A stretch of DNA of 64,000 bases from the NCBI RefSeq assembly GCF_021347895.1, contig NC_067126.1, forward strand, positions 34,856,482-34,920,481, in the 5' to 3' direction. The notes beneath the pieces were generated by a model. It saw nothing but the letters and a program-made list of their open reading frames with translations, did no database searches and was not told the DNA's origin. How positions within the stretch are numbered: position 1 is the stretch's first letter; each line of letters starts with the position of its first letter. The position numbers were made by a program, and so were the translations under genes. The DNA comes from Acanthochromis polyacanthus (Eukaryota; Chordata; Actinopteri; Pomacentridae). This document shows positions 10,991 to 23,000 of this stretch, one piece after another.

Positions 10991-11857
10991 TGTCCATGAA
11001 AAAAAAAGTCGTACAAAAAAAGGTCATAGTTTAGTATGTCATCTGAAAATGGATTAAAAAAAAGTCATTTTTTGTCCGAAAATGGACAAAAACGTCATAG
11101 ATTAGTATGTTGTCCGACAATGGACAAAAAACGTCATAGTTTAGTATGTCGTCCAAAAATGGGCGAAAACGTCATAGTTTACTCTGTCGTCTAAAATGTC
11201 ACAAAAACGTCATAGTATACTCTGTCGTCCAAAATGTGACCAAAAACGTCATAGTTGAGTATGTCGTCCAAAATGTGACCAAAAACATCATAGTTTAGTA
11301 TGTCATCGAAAATGTGACCAAAAACGTCATCGTTTAGTATGTTGCCCAAAATATAATAAAAAATGTCATAGTTTAGCATGTTGTCCAGAATGTGACCAAA
11401 AACATCATAGTTTAGTATGTCATCCAAAATATGAAAAAAAACGTCATAGTTTAGTATGTCGTCCAATATGTCACAAAAATGTCATAGTATACTCTGTCGT
11501 CCAAAATGTCACAAAAACGTCATAGTTTAGTATGTCGTCCAAAATGTGGCCAAAAACGTCATAGTTTAGTATGTCGTCCAAAATGTGACCAAAAACGTCA
11601 TAGTTTAGTATGTCGTCCAAAATATGACCAAAAATTACATAGTTTAGTATGTCGTCCAAAATGTGACCAAAAACGTCTTAGTTTAGTATGTCGTCCAAAA
11701 TGTGACCAAAAACGTCTTAGTTTAGTATGTCGTCCAAAATGTGACCAAAAACGTCATAGTTTAGTATGTCATCCGAAAATGAACAAAAAAATCATAGTTT
11801 AGTATGTCGTCCGAAAATGGACAGAACACATCATAGTTTTGTATGTCCAACACACAT

Positions 11858-12065
11858 ACCACAGGTGTTCAGTTAGCTCATCTGGTTGGGAAGGTGATTC
11901 ATCTAAGAAAGACTGCATTTGAGACACAGGATTGAATCCAAAGCAGGGCTGTTTCTTCTGTACTAGCCTACTCAAAAAATCCTACAAGTGAACCAAAAAT
12001 GTCACACCGTTTAACATCACACAAAAAAAAGCTGTAGTTTCTCATGTTGGCCATGAAAAAAAAAA
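11858..12065 (+). repeat. tRNA-like module 2 in the satellite
   Basis: Same design as module 1, with A-box-like TTAGCTCATCTGGTTGGGA and B-box-like GGATTGAATCC at 11929-11939. The related body (GCTGTTTCTTCTGTACTAGC...) ends in an A-run. It carries the intact sequence GACTGCATTTGAGACACAGG, which is the empty-site equivalent of the LINE insertion in module 3. Confidence 0.7.
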
Positions 12066-12327
12066 CGTTGTTTATTATGTCATTCGAAAATGGACAAAAA
12101 AAACGTCATACTTTAGTATGTCATTCGAAAATGGACAAAAAAATGGCATAGTTTAGTATGTCGTCCAAAATGTCACAAAAACGTCATAGTTTAGTATGTC
12201 GTCCAAAATATGACCAAAAACGTCATAGTTTAGTATGTCATCCAAAAATGGACAAAAACATCATAGTTTAGTATGTCATCCGAAAATGAACAAAAAAATC
12301 ATAGTTTTGTATGTCCAACACATGTAC

Positions 12328-14265
12328 CACAGGCGTTCAGTTAGCTCATCTGGTTGGGAAGGCGATTCATCTAAGAAAGACTGCATTATACATGCTTCCT
12401 TTAGGCAATATTATTAGGAAGCATTGTATTAACTTCCATTGTTATGCAGATGACACACAATTGTATTTATCTATGAAGCCAGATGAAACTGATCAGTTAG
12501 CTAGACTGCAAGATTGTCTTAAGGACATTAAAACCTGGATGACTTTTAACTTCCTACTGCTAAATTCAGACAAAACTGAAGTCATTGTATTTGGCCCCAA
12601 ACATCTTAGAAACTCGCTTTCAAAGCAAATAGTTACTCTGGATGGCATCACATTGGCCTCCAGTACTACTGTGAGGAATCTTGGAGTTATTTTTGACCAG
12701 GACATGTCCTTTAACTCACACATAAAGCAAGTCTGTAGGACTTCCTTTTTTCACCTGCGTAATATTGTAAAAATCAGGAACATTCTGTCTCAGAGTGATG
12801 CAGAAAAATTAGTTCATGCTTTTGTTACTTCCAGGCTTGACTATTGCAATTCCTTATTATCGGGTTGTCCAAATAGCTCTCTCAAACATCTACAGTTGAT
12901 CCAAAACGCTGCTGCGAGAGTACTGACAGGAGTTAGCAAAAGAGATCATATTTCCCCTATACTTGCTTCTCTTCACTGGCTTCCTGTTAAATCCAGAATA
13001 GAATTTAAAATCCTTCTTCTGACATATAAAGCTCTTAATAACCAATCTCCATCATATCTTAAAGATCTGATAGTACCTTATTATCCTAGTAGAACTCTTC
13101 GCTCTCAAACTGCAGGCTTACTTGTTGTTCCTAGAATTTCTAAAAGTAGAATGGGAGGCAGAGCCTTCAGTTATCAGGCGCCTCTCCTGTGGAACCTGCT
13201 CCCAGTTTGGGTTCGGGAGGCAGACACCCTCTCTATTTTTAAGACCAGGCTTAAAGCGTTCCTTTTGACAAATCTTATAGTTGGGGCTGACTGGGTGACC
13301 CACAGAGGTTCGGCTTGTGTCTTCATTGTACAGCTGACTCCTTCTTGGACGTCCCTTCGTTCTGCCCCTAGTCATGCTGCTATAGGCCTAGGCTGCTGGG
13401 GGACTTTTCTTGACGCACTGAGCCCTTCTCTATCTACCTTTACATTTAATATGTATACCGTTATTGCAGTACATTCACTCTGTTTCCCCCTGTGCTATTT
13501 CTCCGAGTGTCCCTGGTCCCAGAGCTGGATGCTTCAGATCTGCGGTCGATGTTCCACCAGCTGGTCCAGTCTCCACCATGTCCACTGTGGGATGCTGCTA
13601 CTGACCTTCCACCAGCCCTCTGCTTCCAATTCCCTTTTTCCACGAGTCAACTCTGCATCGCCTTCAATATACTGTTATGCTAACTTACATACTGTTTGAA
13701 TTTTACTGCTAGCTATATAAGGAGTATGTTTAATGTCAGAGCCGTACATCATAAGAGTAAACTATGAGTCAGTTTTCAATGTTAGCTTATACTTTGTCTG
13801 TGTCACATATCCTGTCATGCATGTATTCAAATGTGTGTTGTGTTTTCCTTGCTTTCTCACCCCTCCCTCTTCTCCCATCCCTCCCCCTTGCCCTCTTCTG
13901 TCCTTCTCAACCCGCCCGGCCAGCAGGCAGATGGGTCCCCCCTAATTAGAGCCGGGTTCTGCTCGAGGTTTCTTCCCTGTTAAAAGGGTGTTTTTCCTTG
14001 CCACTGTCGCCTTTGGGCTTGCTCTGGGGGTCAGGCATATGGGTTCTGTAAAGCGTCTTGAGACGATTTGACTGTAATTGACGCTATATAAATAAAATTG
14101 AATTGAATTGAATTGAATTGAATTTGAGACACAGGATTGAATCCAAAGCAGGGCTGTTTCTTCTGTACTAGCCTACTCAAAAAATCCAAAAAGTGGACCA
14201 AAAAAATGTCACACCGTTTAACATCACACAAAAAAGCCATAGTTTCTCATGTTGGCCATGAAAAA
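12328..14265 (+). repeat. tRNA-like module 3, split by a LINE
   Basis: The left part (12328-12387, A-box-like TTAGCTCATCTGGTTGGGA) ends GACTGCATT. The right part starts at about 14125 with TGAGACACAGGATTGAATCC and the usual body. Joined, the halves match module 2 without gain or loss apart from an ambiguous ATT overlap, so the 1.7 kb between them is a clean insertion. Confidence 0.75.
12388..14124 (+). mobile_element. 5'-truncated L2-type LINE inserted in the satellite
   Basis: The element starts inside the reverse-transcriptase palm domain, just before the catalytic YADD (12443-12454). It stays open through the RT C-terminal region (HAFVTSRLDYCNSLLSG, LQLIQNAAARVLTG, LHWLPVKSRIEFKILLLTYKALN, FKTRLKAFLL). 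The 3' UTR is of the fish L2 type: GAGGTTTCTTCC, TTTTTCCTTGCCACTGTCGC, then GCTATATAAATAAAATTGAA and a (ATTGA)n tail at about 14095-14124. The apparent ORF extends upstream into satellite sequence and downstream into UTR; both extensions are fortuitous. 5' truncation with an intact 3' tail is the usual product of target-primed reverse transcription. It is not autonomous. Confidence 0.88.
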
Positions 14266-14559
14266 AAATGTCGTTTATTATGTAATTCGAAAATGGACGA
14301 AAAACGTCATAGTTTAGTATGTCGTCCAAAATGTCACAAAAACGCCATAGTATTGTATGTCATCCAAATTGTGACCAAAAACATCATAGTTTAGTATGTT
14401 GTCCAAAATGTGACCAAAAACGTCATAGTTTAATATGTCATCCGAAAATGGACAACAGACATCATAGTTTTGTTTGTCATCCGAAAATGAACAAAAAAAT
14501 TATAGTTTAGTATGTCGTCCAAAAATGGACAGAACAAGTCATAGTTTTGTATGTCCCCC

Positions 14560-14710
14560 AACACATGTGCTCAGTTAGCTCACCTGGTTGGGATGGTGAC
14601 TCATCTAAGAAAGACTGCATTGGAGACACAGGATCAAATCCCAAGCTGGGCTCATTCTTCTATATTAGCCTACTCAAGAAATCCATGAAAAAATGTCACT
14701 GTTTATTTTT
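14560..14710 (+). repeat. tRNA-like module 4, diverged and shortened
   Basis: A-box-like TTAGCTCACCTGGTTGGGA is retained. The B-box-like sequence at 14631-14641 is GGATCAAATCC, two or three changes from consensus. The body is shortened (CTCATTCTTCTATATTAGCC...) before diverged satellite units resume. Confidence 0.6.
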
Positions 14711-14885
14711 TGTCCAAAAATGGACAATAAATGTCATAGTTTAATATGCCGTCTGAAAATGGACAATATCATAGTTTAGTATACCATCCGGAAATGGACA
14801 AAAATCGTAATTTTTTGTCCGAAAATGGACAACAGACATCATAGTTTTGTTTGTCATCCGAAAAGGAACAAAAAAATCATAATTT

Positions 14886-15365
14886 AGTATGTCGTCCAAA
14901 AATGGACAGAAAACGTCATAGTTTTGTATGTCCTCCAACACACGTACCACAGATTTTCCGTTAGCTCGCCTGGTTGGGATGGCGACTCATCCAAGAAAGA
15001 CTGCATTGGAGATACAGGTTTGAATCCCACGCAGGGCTATTTCTTCTATACTTGCCTAATCAAAGAATCCAACAAGTGGATCAAAAAAATGTCACACGAT
15101 ATAACGTTGTTCAACATCAGACAAAGAAGCCGTATTTCTTCATGTTGTCCATGAAAAAAAACGTTGTTTATTATGTCGTTCAAAAATGGACAACAAAACG
15201 TCATAGTTTAGTATGTCATCTGAAAATGGATAAAAAAAAGTCATTTTTTGTCCGAAAATGGACAAAAACGTCATAGATTAGTATGTTGTCCGACAATGGA
15301 CAAAAAACGTCATCGTTTAGTATGTCGTACAAAAATGGGCGAAAACGTCATAGTTTACTCTGTCG
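14886..15365 (+). repeat. Segmental duplicate of 10731-11210
   Basis: Satellite units, tRNA-like module and following A-rich units are in the same order and nearly the same sequence at 10731-11210 and here, offset 4155 bp. The duplication therefore copied module and satellite together. Confidence 0.75.
14941..15160 (+). repeat. tRNA-like module 5 in the satellite
   Basis: A-box-like TTAGCTCGCCTGGTTGGGA and B-box-like GGTTTGAATCC at 15017-15027. The body is almost the same as in module 1 (CACACGATATAACGTTGTTC against ...AACATTGTTC). It marks the change from the interrupted to the pure satellite block. Confidence 0.7.
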
Positions 15366-15999
15366 TCTAAAATGTCACAAAAACGTCATAGTTTAGTATG
15401 TCGTCCAAAATGCGACCAAAAACGTCATAGTTTAGTATGTCGTCCAAAATGTCACAAAAACGGCATAGTATAGTATGTCGTCCAAAATGTGACTAAAACA
15501 TCATAGTTTAGTATGTCGCCCAAAATATGACCAAAAACAATATAGTTTAGTATGTCGTCCAAAATATGAAAAAAAGTCATTGTTGAGCATGTCGTCCAAA
15601 ATGTCACAAAAACTTCATAGTTTACTCTGTCGTCCAAAATGTGACAAAAATGTCATAGTTTAGTATGAGGTCCAAAATGTGACCAAAAACGTCATAGTTT
15701 AGTATGTCGTCCAAAATGCGACCAAAAACTTCATCGTTTAAAATGTCGTCCAAAATGTGACAAAAATGTCATACTTTAGTATGTCGTCCAAAATGTGACC
15801 AAAAACATCATAGTTTACTCTGTCGTCCAATTTGTGACAAAAATGTCATAGTATAGTAAGTCGTACAAAATGTGACAAAAACGTCATAATTTAGTATGTC
15901 ATCCAAAATGCGACCAAAAATGTCATAGTTTAGTATGTCGTCCAAAATGTGACAAAAACGTCATAGTTTAGTATGTCGTCCAAAATGTGACCAAAAACA

Positions 16000-18900
16000 A
16001 TATAGTTTAGTATGTCGTCCAAAATGTCACAAAAACGTCATAGTTTAGCATGTCATCCAAAATGTGACCAAAAATGTCATAGTTTATAGTATGTTGTCCA
16101 AAATATAATCGAAAATGTCATTGTTTAGCATGTCGTCCAAAATGTCACAAAAACGTCATTGTTTAGCATGTCGTCCAAAATGTCACAAAAACTTCATAGT
16201 TTACTCTGTCGTCCAAAATGTGACAAAAATGTCATAGTTTAGTATGTCGTCCAAAATATGACCAAAAACGTCATAGTTTAGTATGTCATCCAAAACGTGA
16301 CCAAAAACGTCATAGTTTAGTATGTCGTCCAAAATGCGACCAAAAACGTCATAATTTAGTATGTCGTCCAAAATGTGACAAAAATGTCATACTTTAGTAT
16401 GTCATCCAAAATGTGACAAAAACGTCATAGTTTATTCTGTCATCCAAAATGTGACAAAAATGTCATAGTTTAGTATGTCGTCCAAAATGTGACCAAAAAC
16501 ATCATAATTTACACTGTCGTCCAATTTGTGACAAAAATGTCATAGTATAGTATGTCGTACAAAATGTGACAAAAACGTCATAATTTAGTATGTCATCCAA
16601 AATGCGACCAAAATGTCATAGTTTAGTATGTCGTCCAAAATGTGACAAAAACGTCATAGTTTAGTATGTCGTCCAAAATGTGACCAAAAACAATATAGTA
16701 TGTCGTCCAAAATGTCACAAAAACGTCATAGTTTAGCATGTCGTCCAAAATGTCACAAAAACGTCATAGTTTAGCATGTCATCCAAAATGTGACCAAAAA
16801 CAATATAGTTTAGTTTGTCGTCCAAAATGTGACAAAAATGTCATAGTTTACTCTGTCGTCCAAAATGTGACAAAAATGTCATAGTTTAGTATGTCGTCCA
16901 AAATATGACCAAAAACGTCATAGTTTAGTATGTCATCCAAAACGTGACCAAAAACGTCATAGTTTAGTATGTCGTCCAAAATGCGACCAAAAACGTCATA
17001 ATTTAGTATGTCGTCCAAAATGTGACAAAAATGTCATACTTTAGTATGTCATCCAAAATGTGACAAAAACGTCATAGTTTATTCTGTCATCCAAAATGTG
17101 ACAAAAATGTCATAGTTTAGTATGTCGTCCAAAATGTGACCAAAAACATCATAATTTACACTGTCGTCCAATTTGTGACAAAAATGTCATAGTATAGTAT
17201 GTCGTGCAAAATGTGACAAAAACGTCATAATTTAGTATGTCATCCAAAATGCGACCAAAATGTCATAGTTTAGTATGTCGTCCAAAATGTGACAAAAACG
17301 TCATAGTTTAGTATGTCGTCCAAAATGTGACCAAAAACAATATAGTTTAGTATGTCGTCCAAAATGTCACAAAAACGTCATAGTTTAGCATGTCGTCCAA
17401 AATGTCACAAAAACGTCATAGTTTAGCATGTCATCCAAAATGTGACCAAAAACAATATAGTTTAGTTTGTCGTCCAAAATGTGACAAAAATGTCATAGTT
17501 TAGTATGTCGTCCAAAATGTGACAAAAATGTCATAGTTTAGTATGTCGTCCAAAATGTGACCAAAAACGTCATAGTTTATAGTATGTTGTCCAAAATATA
17601 ATCAAAAACGTCATTGTTTAGTATGTCGCCCAAAATGTGACCAAAAACAATATAGTTTAGTATGTCGTCCAAAATATGAAAAAAAGTCATTGTTTAGCAT
17701 GTCGTCCAAAATGTCACAAAAACGTCATAGTTTAGCATGTCGTCCAAAATGTGACCAAAAACAATATAGTTTAGTATGTCGTCCAAAATGTGACAAAAAT
17801 GTCATAGTTTAGTATGTCGTCCAAAATGTGACAAAAATGTCATAGTTTAGTATGTCGTCCAAAATGTCACAAAAACGTCATAGTTTAGCATGTCGTCCAA
17901 AATGTCACAAAAACGTCATAGTTTAGCATGTCGTCCAAAATGTCACAAAAACGTCATAGTTTAGCATGTCATCCAAAATGTGACCAAAAACAATATAGTT
18001 TAGTATGTCGTCCAAAATGTGACAAAAATGTCATAGTTTAGTATGTCGTCCAAAATGTGACAAAAATGTCATAGTTTAGTATGTCGTCCAAAATGTGACC
18101 AAAAACGTCATAGTTTATAGTATGTTGTCCAAAATATAATCAAAAACGTCATTGTTTAGTATGTCGCCCAAAATGTGACCAAAAACAATATAGTTTAGTA
18201 TGTCGTCCAAAATATGAAAAAAAGTCATTGTTTAGCATGTCGTCCAAAATGTCACAAAAACTTCATAGTTTACTCTGTCGTCCAAAATGTGACAAAACTG
18301 TCATAGTTTAGTATGTCGTCCAAAATATGACCTAAAACGTCATAGTTTAGTATGTCATCCAAAACGTGACCAAAAACGTCATAGTTTAGTATGTCGTCCA
18401 AAATGCGACCAAAAACGTCATAATTTAGTATGTCGTCCAAAATGTGACAAAAATGTCATACTTTAGTATGTCGACCAAAATGTGACAAAAACGTCATAGT
18501 TTATTCTGTCGTCCAATTTGTGACAAAAATGTCATAGTTTAGCATGTCGTCCAAAATGTCACAAAAACGTCATAATTTAGTATGTCATCCAAAATGCGAC
18601 CAAAAATGTCATAGTTTAGTATGTCGTCCAAAATGTGACAAAAACGTCATAGTTTAGTATGTCGTCCAAAATGTGACCAAAAACAATATAGTTTAGCATG
18701 TCGTCCAAAATGTCACAAAAACGTCATAGTTTAGCATGTCGTCCAAAATGTCACAAAAACGTCATAGTTTAGCATGTCGTCCAAAATGTGACCAAAAACG
18801 TCATAGTTTATAGTATGTTGTCCAAAATATAATCAAAAACGTCATTGTTTAGTATGTCGCCCAAAATGTGACCAAAAACAATATAGTTTAGTATGTCGTC

Positions 18901-21900
18901 CAAAATATGAAAAAAAGTCATTGTTTAGCATGTCGTCCAAAATGTCACAAAACTTCATAGTTTACTCTGTCGTCCAAAATGTGACAAAAATGTCATAGTT
19001 TAGTATGTCGTCCAAAATATGACCAAAAACGTCATAGTTTAGTATGTCATCCAAAACGTGACCAAAAACGTCATAGTTTAGTATGTCGTCCAAAATGCGA
19101 CCAAAAACGTCATAATTTAGTGTGTCGTCCAAAATGTGACAAAAATGTCATAGTTTAGTATGTCGTCCAAAATGTGACAAAAACGTCATAGTTTATTCTG
19201 TCATCCAAAATGTGACAAAAATGTCATAGTTTAGTATGTCGTCCAAAATGTCACAAAAACGTCATAGTTTAGCATGTCGTCCAAAATGTGACCAAAAAAA
19301 TATAGTTTAGTATGTCGTCCAAAATGTCACAAAAACGTCATAGTTTATTCTGTCATCCAAAATGTGACAAAAATGTCATAGTTTAGTATGTCGTCCAAAA
19401 TGTGACCAAAAACTTCATAGTTAAGTATGTCGTCCAAAATGTCACAAAAATGTCATAGTTTAGTATGTCGTCCAAAATGTCACAAAAACGTCATAGTTTA
19501 GTATGTCGTCCACAATGTGACCAAAACTGTCATAGTTTAGTATGTCGCCCAAAATGTCACAAAAACGTCATCGTTTAGAATGTCGTCCAAAATGTGACAA
19601 AAATGTCATACTTTAGTATATCGTCCAAAATGTGACCAAAAACATCATAGTTCACTCTGTTGTCCAAAATGTCACAAAAACGTCATAGTTTAGTATGTCG
19701 TCCAAAATGTGACCAAAAACTTCATCGTTTAGTATGTCGTCCAAAATGTGACAAAAACGTCAGTTTAGTATGTCGTCCAAAATGTGACCAAAACTGTCAT
19801 AGTTTAGTATGTCGTCCAAAATGTCACAAAAACGTCATAGTTTAGTAAGTCATCCAAAATATAATCAAAAACGTCATAGTTCACTCTGTTGTCCAAAATG
19901 TCACAAAAATATCATAGTTTAGTATGTCGTCCAAAATGCGACCAAAAACGTCATAGTTTAGTATGTCGTCCAAAATGTGACCAAAAACTTCATAGTATAG
20001 TATGTCGTCCAAAATGTCACAAAAACGTCATAGTTTACTCTGTCATCCGAAATGTGACCAAAATCGTCATCGTTTAGTATGTCGTCCAAAATGCGACCAA
20101 AAACGTCATAGTTTAGTATGTCGTCCAAAATGCGACCAAAAACGTCATAGTTTACTCTGTCGTCCAATTTGTGACAAAAATGTCATAGTATTGTATGTCG
20201 TCCAAAATGTGACCAAAAACTTCATCGTTTAGTATGTCGTCCAAAATGTGACAAAAACATCAGTTTAGTATGTCGTCCAAAATGTGACCAAAACTGTCAT
20301 AGTTTAGTATGTCGTCCAAAATGTCACAAAAACGTCATAGTTTAGTATGTCGTCCAAAATATAATCAAAAACGTCATAGTTCACTCTGTTGTCCAAAATG
20401 TCACAAAAACGTCATAATTTAGTATGTCGTCCAAAATGTGACCAAAAATGTCATAGTTTAGTATGTCGTCCAAAATATGACCATAAATGTCATCGTTTAT
20501 TATGTCGTCCAAAATGCGACCAAAAACGTCATAGTTTAGTATGTCGTTCAAAATGCGACCAAAAACGTCATAGTTTAGTATGTCGTCCAAAATGTGACCA
20601 AAAACTTCATAGTTAAGTATGTCGTCCAAAATGTCACAAAAACGTCATAGTTTACTCTGTCATCCAAAATGTCACAAAAACGTCATAGTTTAGTATGTCG
20701 TCCACAATGTGACCAAAACTGTCATAGTTTAGTATGTCGCCCAAAATGTCACAAAAACGTCATCGTTTAGAATGTCGTCCAAAATGTGACAAAAATGTCA
20801 TACTTTAGTATATCGTCCAAAATGTGACCAAAAACATCATAGTTCACTCTGTTGTCCAAAATGTCACAAAAACGTCAGTTTAGTATGTCGTCCAAAATGT
20901 GACCAAAAACGTCAGTTTATTCTGTCGTCCAAAATGTGACCAAAAACGTCAGTTTAGTATGTCGTCCAAAATGTGACCAAAACTGTCATAGTTTAGTATG
21001 TCGTCCAAAATGTCACAAAAACGTCATAGTTTAATATGTCATCCAAAATATAATCAAAAACGTCATAGTTCACTCTGTTGTCCAAAATGTCACAAAAATA
21101 TCATAGTTTAGTATGTCGTCCAAAATGTGACCAAAAACTTCATAGTATAGTATGTCGTCCAAAATGTCACAAAAACGTCATAGTTTACTCTGTCATCCGA
21201 AATGTGACCAAAATCGTCATCGTTTAGTATGTCGTTCAAAATGCGACCAAAAACGTCATAGTTTAGTATGTCGTCCAAAATGCGACCAAAAACGTCATAG
21301 TTTAGTATGTCGTCCAAAATGCGACCAAAAACGTCTTAGTTTAGTATGTCGTCCAAAATGTGACAAAAACGTCATAGTTTAGTATGTCGTCCAAAATGCG
21401 ACCAAAAACGTCATAGTTTAGTATGTCGTCCAAAATGTGACCAAAAACAATATAGTTTAGTATGTCGTCCAAAATATGAAAAAAAGTCATTGTTTAGCAT
21501 GTCGTCCAAAATGTCACAAAAACTTCATAGTTTACTCTGTCGTCCAAAATGTGACAAAACTGTCATAGTTTAGTATGTCGTCCAAAATATGACCTAAAAC
21601 GTCATAGTTTAGTATGTCATCCAAAACGTGACCAAAAACGTCATAGTTTAGTATGTCGTCCAAAATGCGACCAAAAACGTCATAATTTAGTATGTCATCC
21701 AAAATGCGACCAAAAATGTCATAGTTTAGTATGTCGTCCAAAATGTGACAAAAACGTCATAGTTTAGTATGTCGTCCAAAATGTGACCAAAAACAATATA
21801 GTTTAGTATGTCGTCCAAAATGTCACAAAAACGTCATAGTTTAGCATGTCGTCCAAAATGTCACAAAAACGTCATAGTTTAGCATGTCATCCAAAATGTG

Positions 21901-23000
21901 ACCAAAAATGTCATAGTTTATAGTATGTTGTCCAAAATATAATCGAAAATGTCATTGTTTAGCATGTCGTCCAAAATGTCACAAAAACGTCATTGTTTAG
22001 CATGTCGTCCAAAATGTCACAAAAACTTCATAGTTTACTCTGTCGTCCAAAATGTGACAAAAATGTCATAGTTTAGTATGTCGTCCAAAATATGACCAAA
22101 AACGTCATAGTTTAGTATGTCATCCAAAACGTGACCAAAAACGTCATAGTTTAGTATGTCGTCCAAAATGCGACCAAAAACGTCATAATTTAGTATGTCG
22201 TCCAAAATGTGACAAAAATGTCATACTTTAGTATGTCATCCAAAATGTGACAAAAACGTCATAGTTTATTCTGTCATCCAAAATGTGACAAAAATGTCAT
22301 AGTTTAGTATGTCGTCCAAAATGTGACCAAAAACATCATAATTTACACTGTCGTCCAATTTGTGACAAAAATGTCATAGTATAGTATGTCGTACAAAATG
22401 TGACAAAAACGTCATAATTTAGTATGTCATCCAAAATGCGACCAAAAATGTCATAGTTTAGTATGTCGTCCAAAATGTGACAAAAACGTCATAGTTTAGT
22501 ATGTCGTCCAAAATGTGACCAAAAACAATATAGTTTAGTATGTCGTCCAAAATGTCACAAAAACGTCATAGTTTAGCATGTCGTCCAAAATGTCACAAAA
22601 ACGTCATAGTTTAGCATGTCATCCAAAATGTGACCAAAAACAATATAGTTTAGTATGTCGTCCAAAATGTCACAAAAACGTCATAGTTTAGCATGTCGTC
22701 CAAAATGTCACAAAAACGTCATAGTTTAGCATGTCATCCAAAATGTGACCAAAAACAATATAGTTTAGTTTGTCGTCCAAAATGTGACAAAAATGTCATA
22801 GTTTAGTATGTCGTCCAAAATGTGACAAAAATGTCATAGTTTAGTATGTCGTCCAAAATGTGACCAAAAACGTCATAGTTTATAGTATGTTGTCCAAAAT
22901 ATAATCAAAAACGTCATTGTTTAGTATGTCGCCCAAAATGTGACCAAAAACAATATAGTTTAGTATGTCGTCCAAAATATGAAAAAAAGTCATTGTTTAG
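16000..23000 (+). repeat. Higher-order repeats inside the pure satellite block
   Basis: Marker variants recur in blocks. CCAAAATATGACC followed by a CCAAAACGTGACC unit begins at 16251, 16898, 18320, 19012, 21582 and 22085, with spacings of about 647 and 692 bp for adjacent pairs. AGTATGTTGTCCAAAATATA recurs at 17581, 18119, 18812 and 22884. The rare pair CTGTCATCCGAAATG / TCGTCATCGTTTAG recurs at 20041, 21191 and 23421, offsets about 1150 and 2230. This is the pattern left by unequal exchange of multi-unit blocks. Confidence 0.75.

Noticed and set aside
12311..13699. A 462-aa protein gene
   Set aside because: It begins in satellite sequence and ends in LINE 3' UTR; only the middle is LINE reverse transcriptase, truncated before the catalytic motif.
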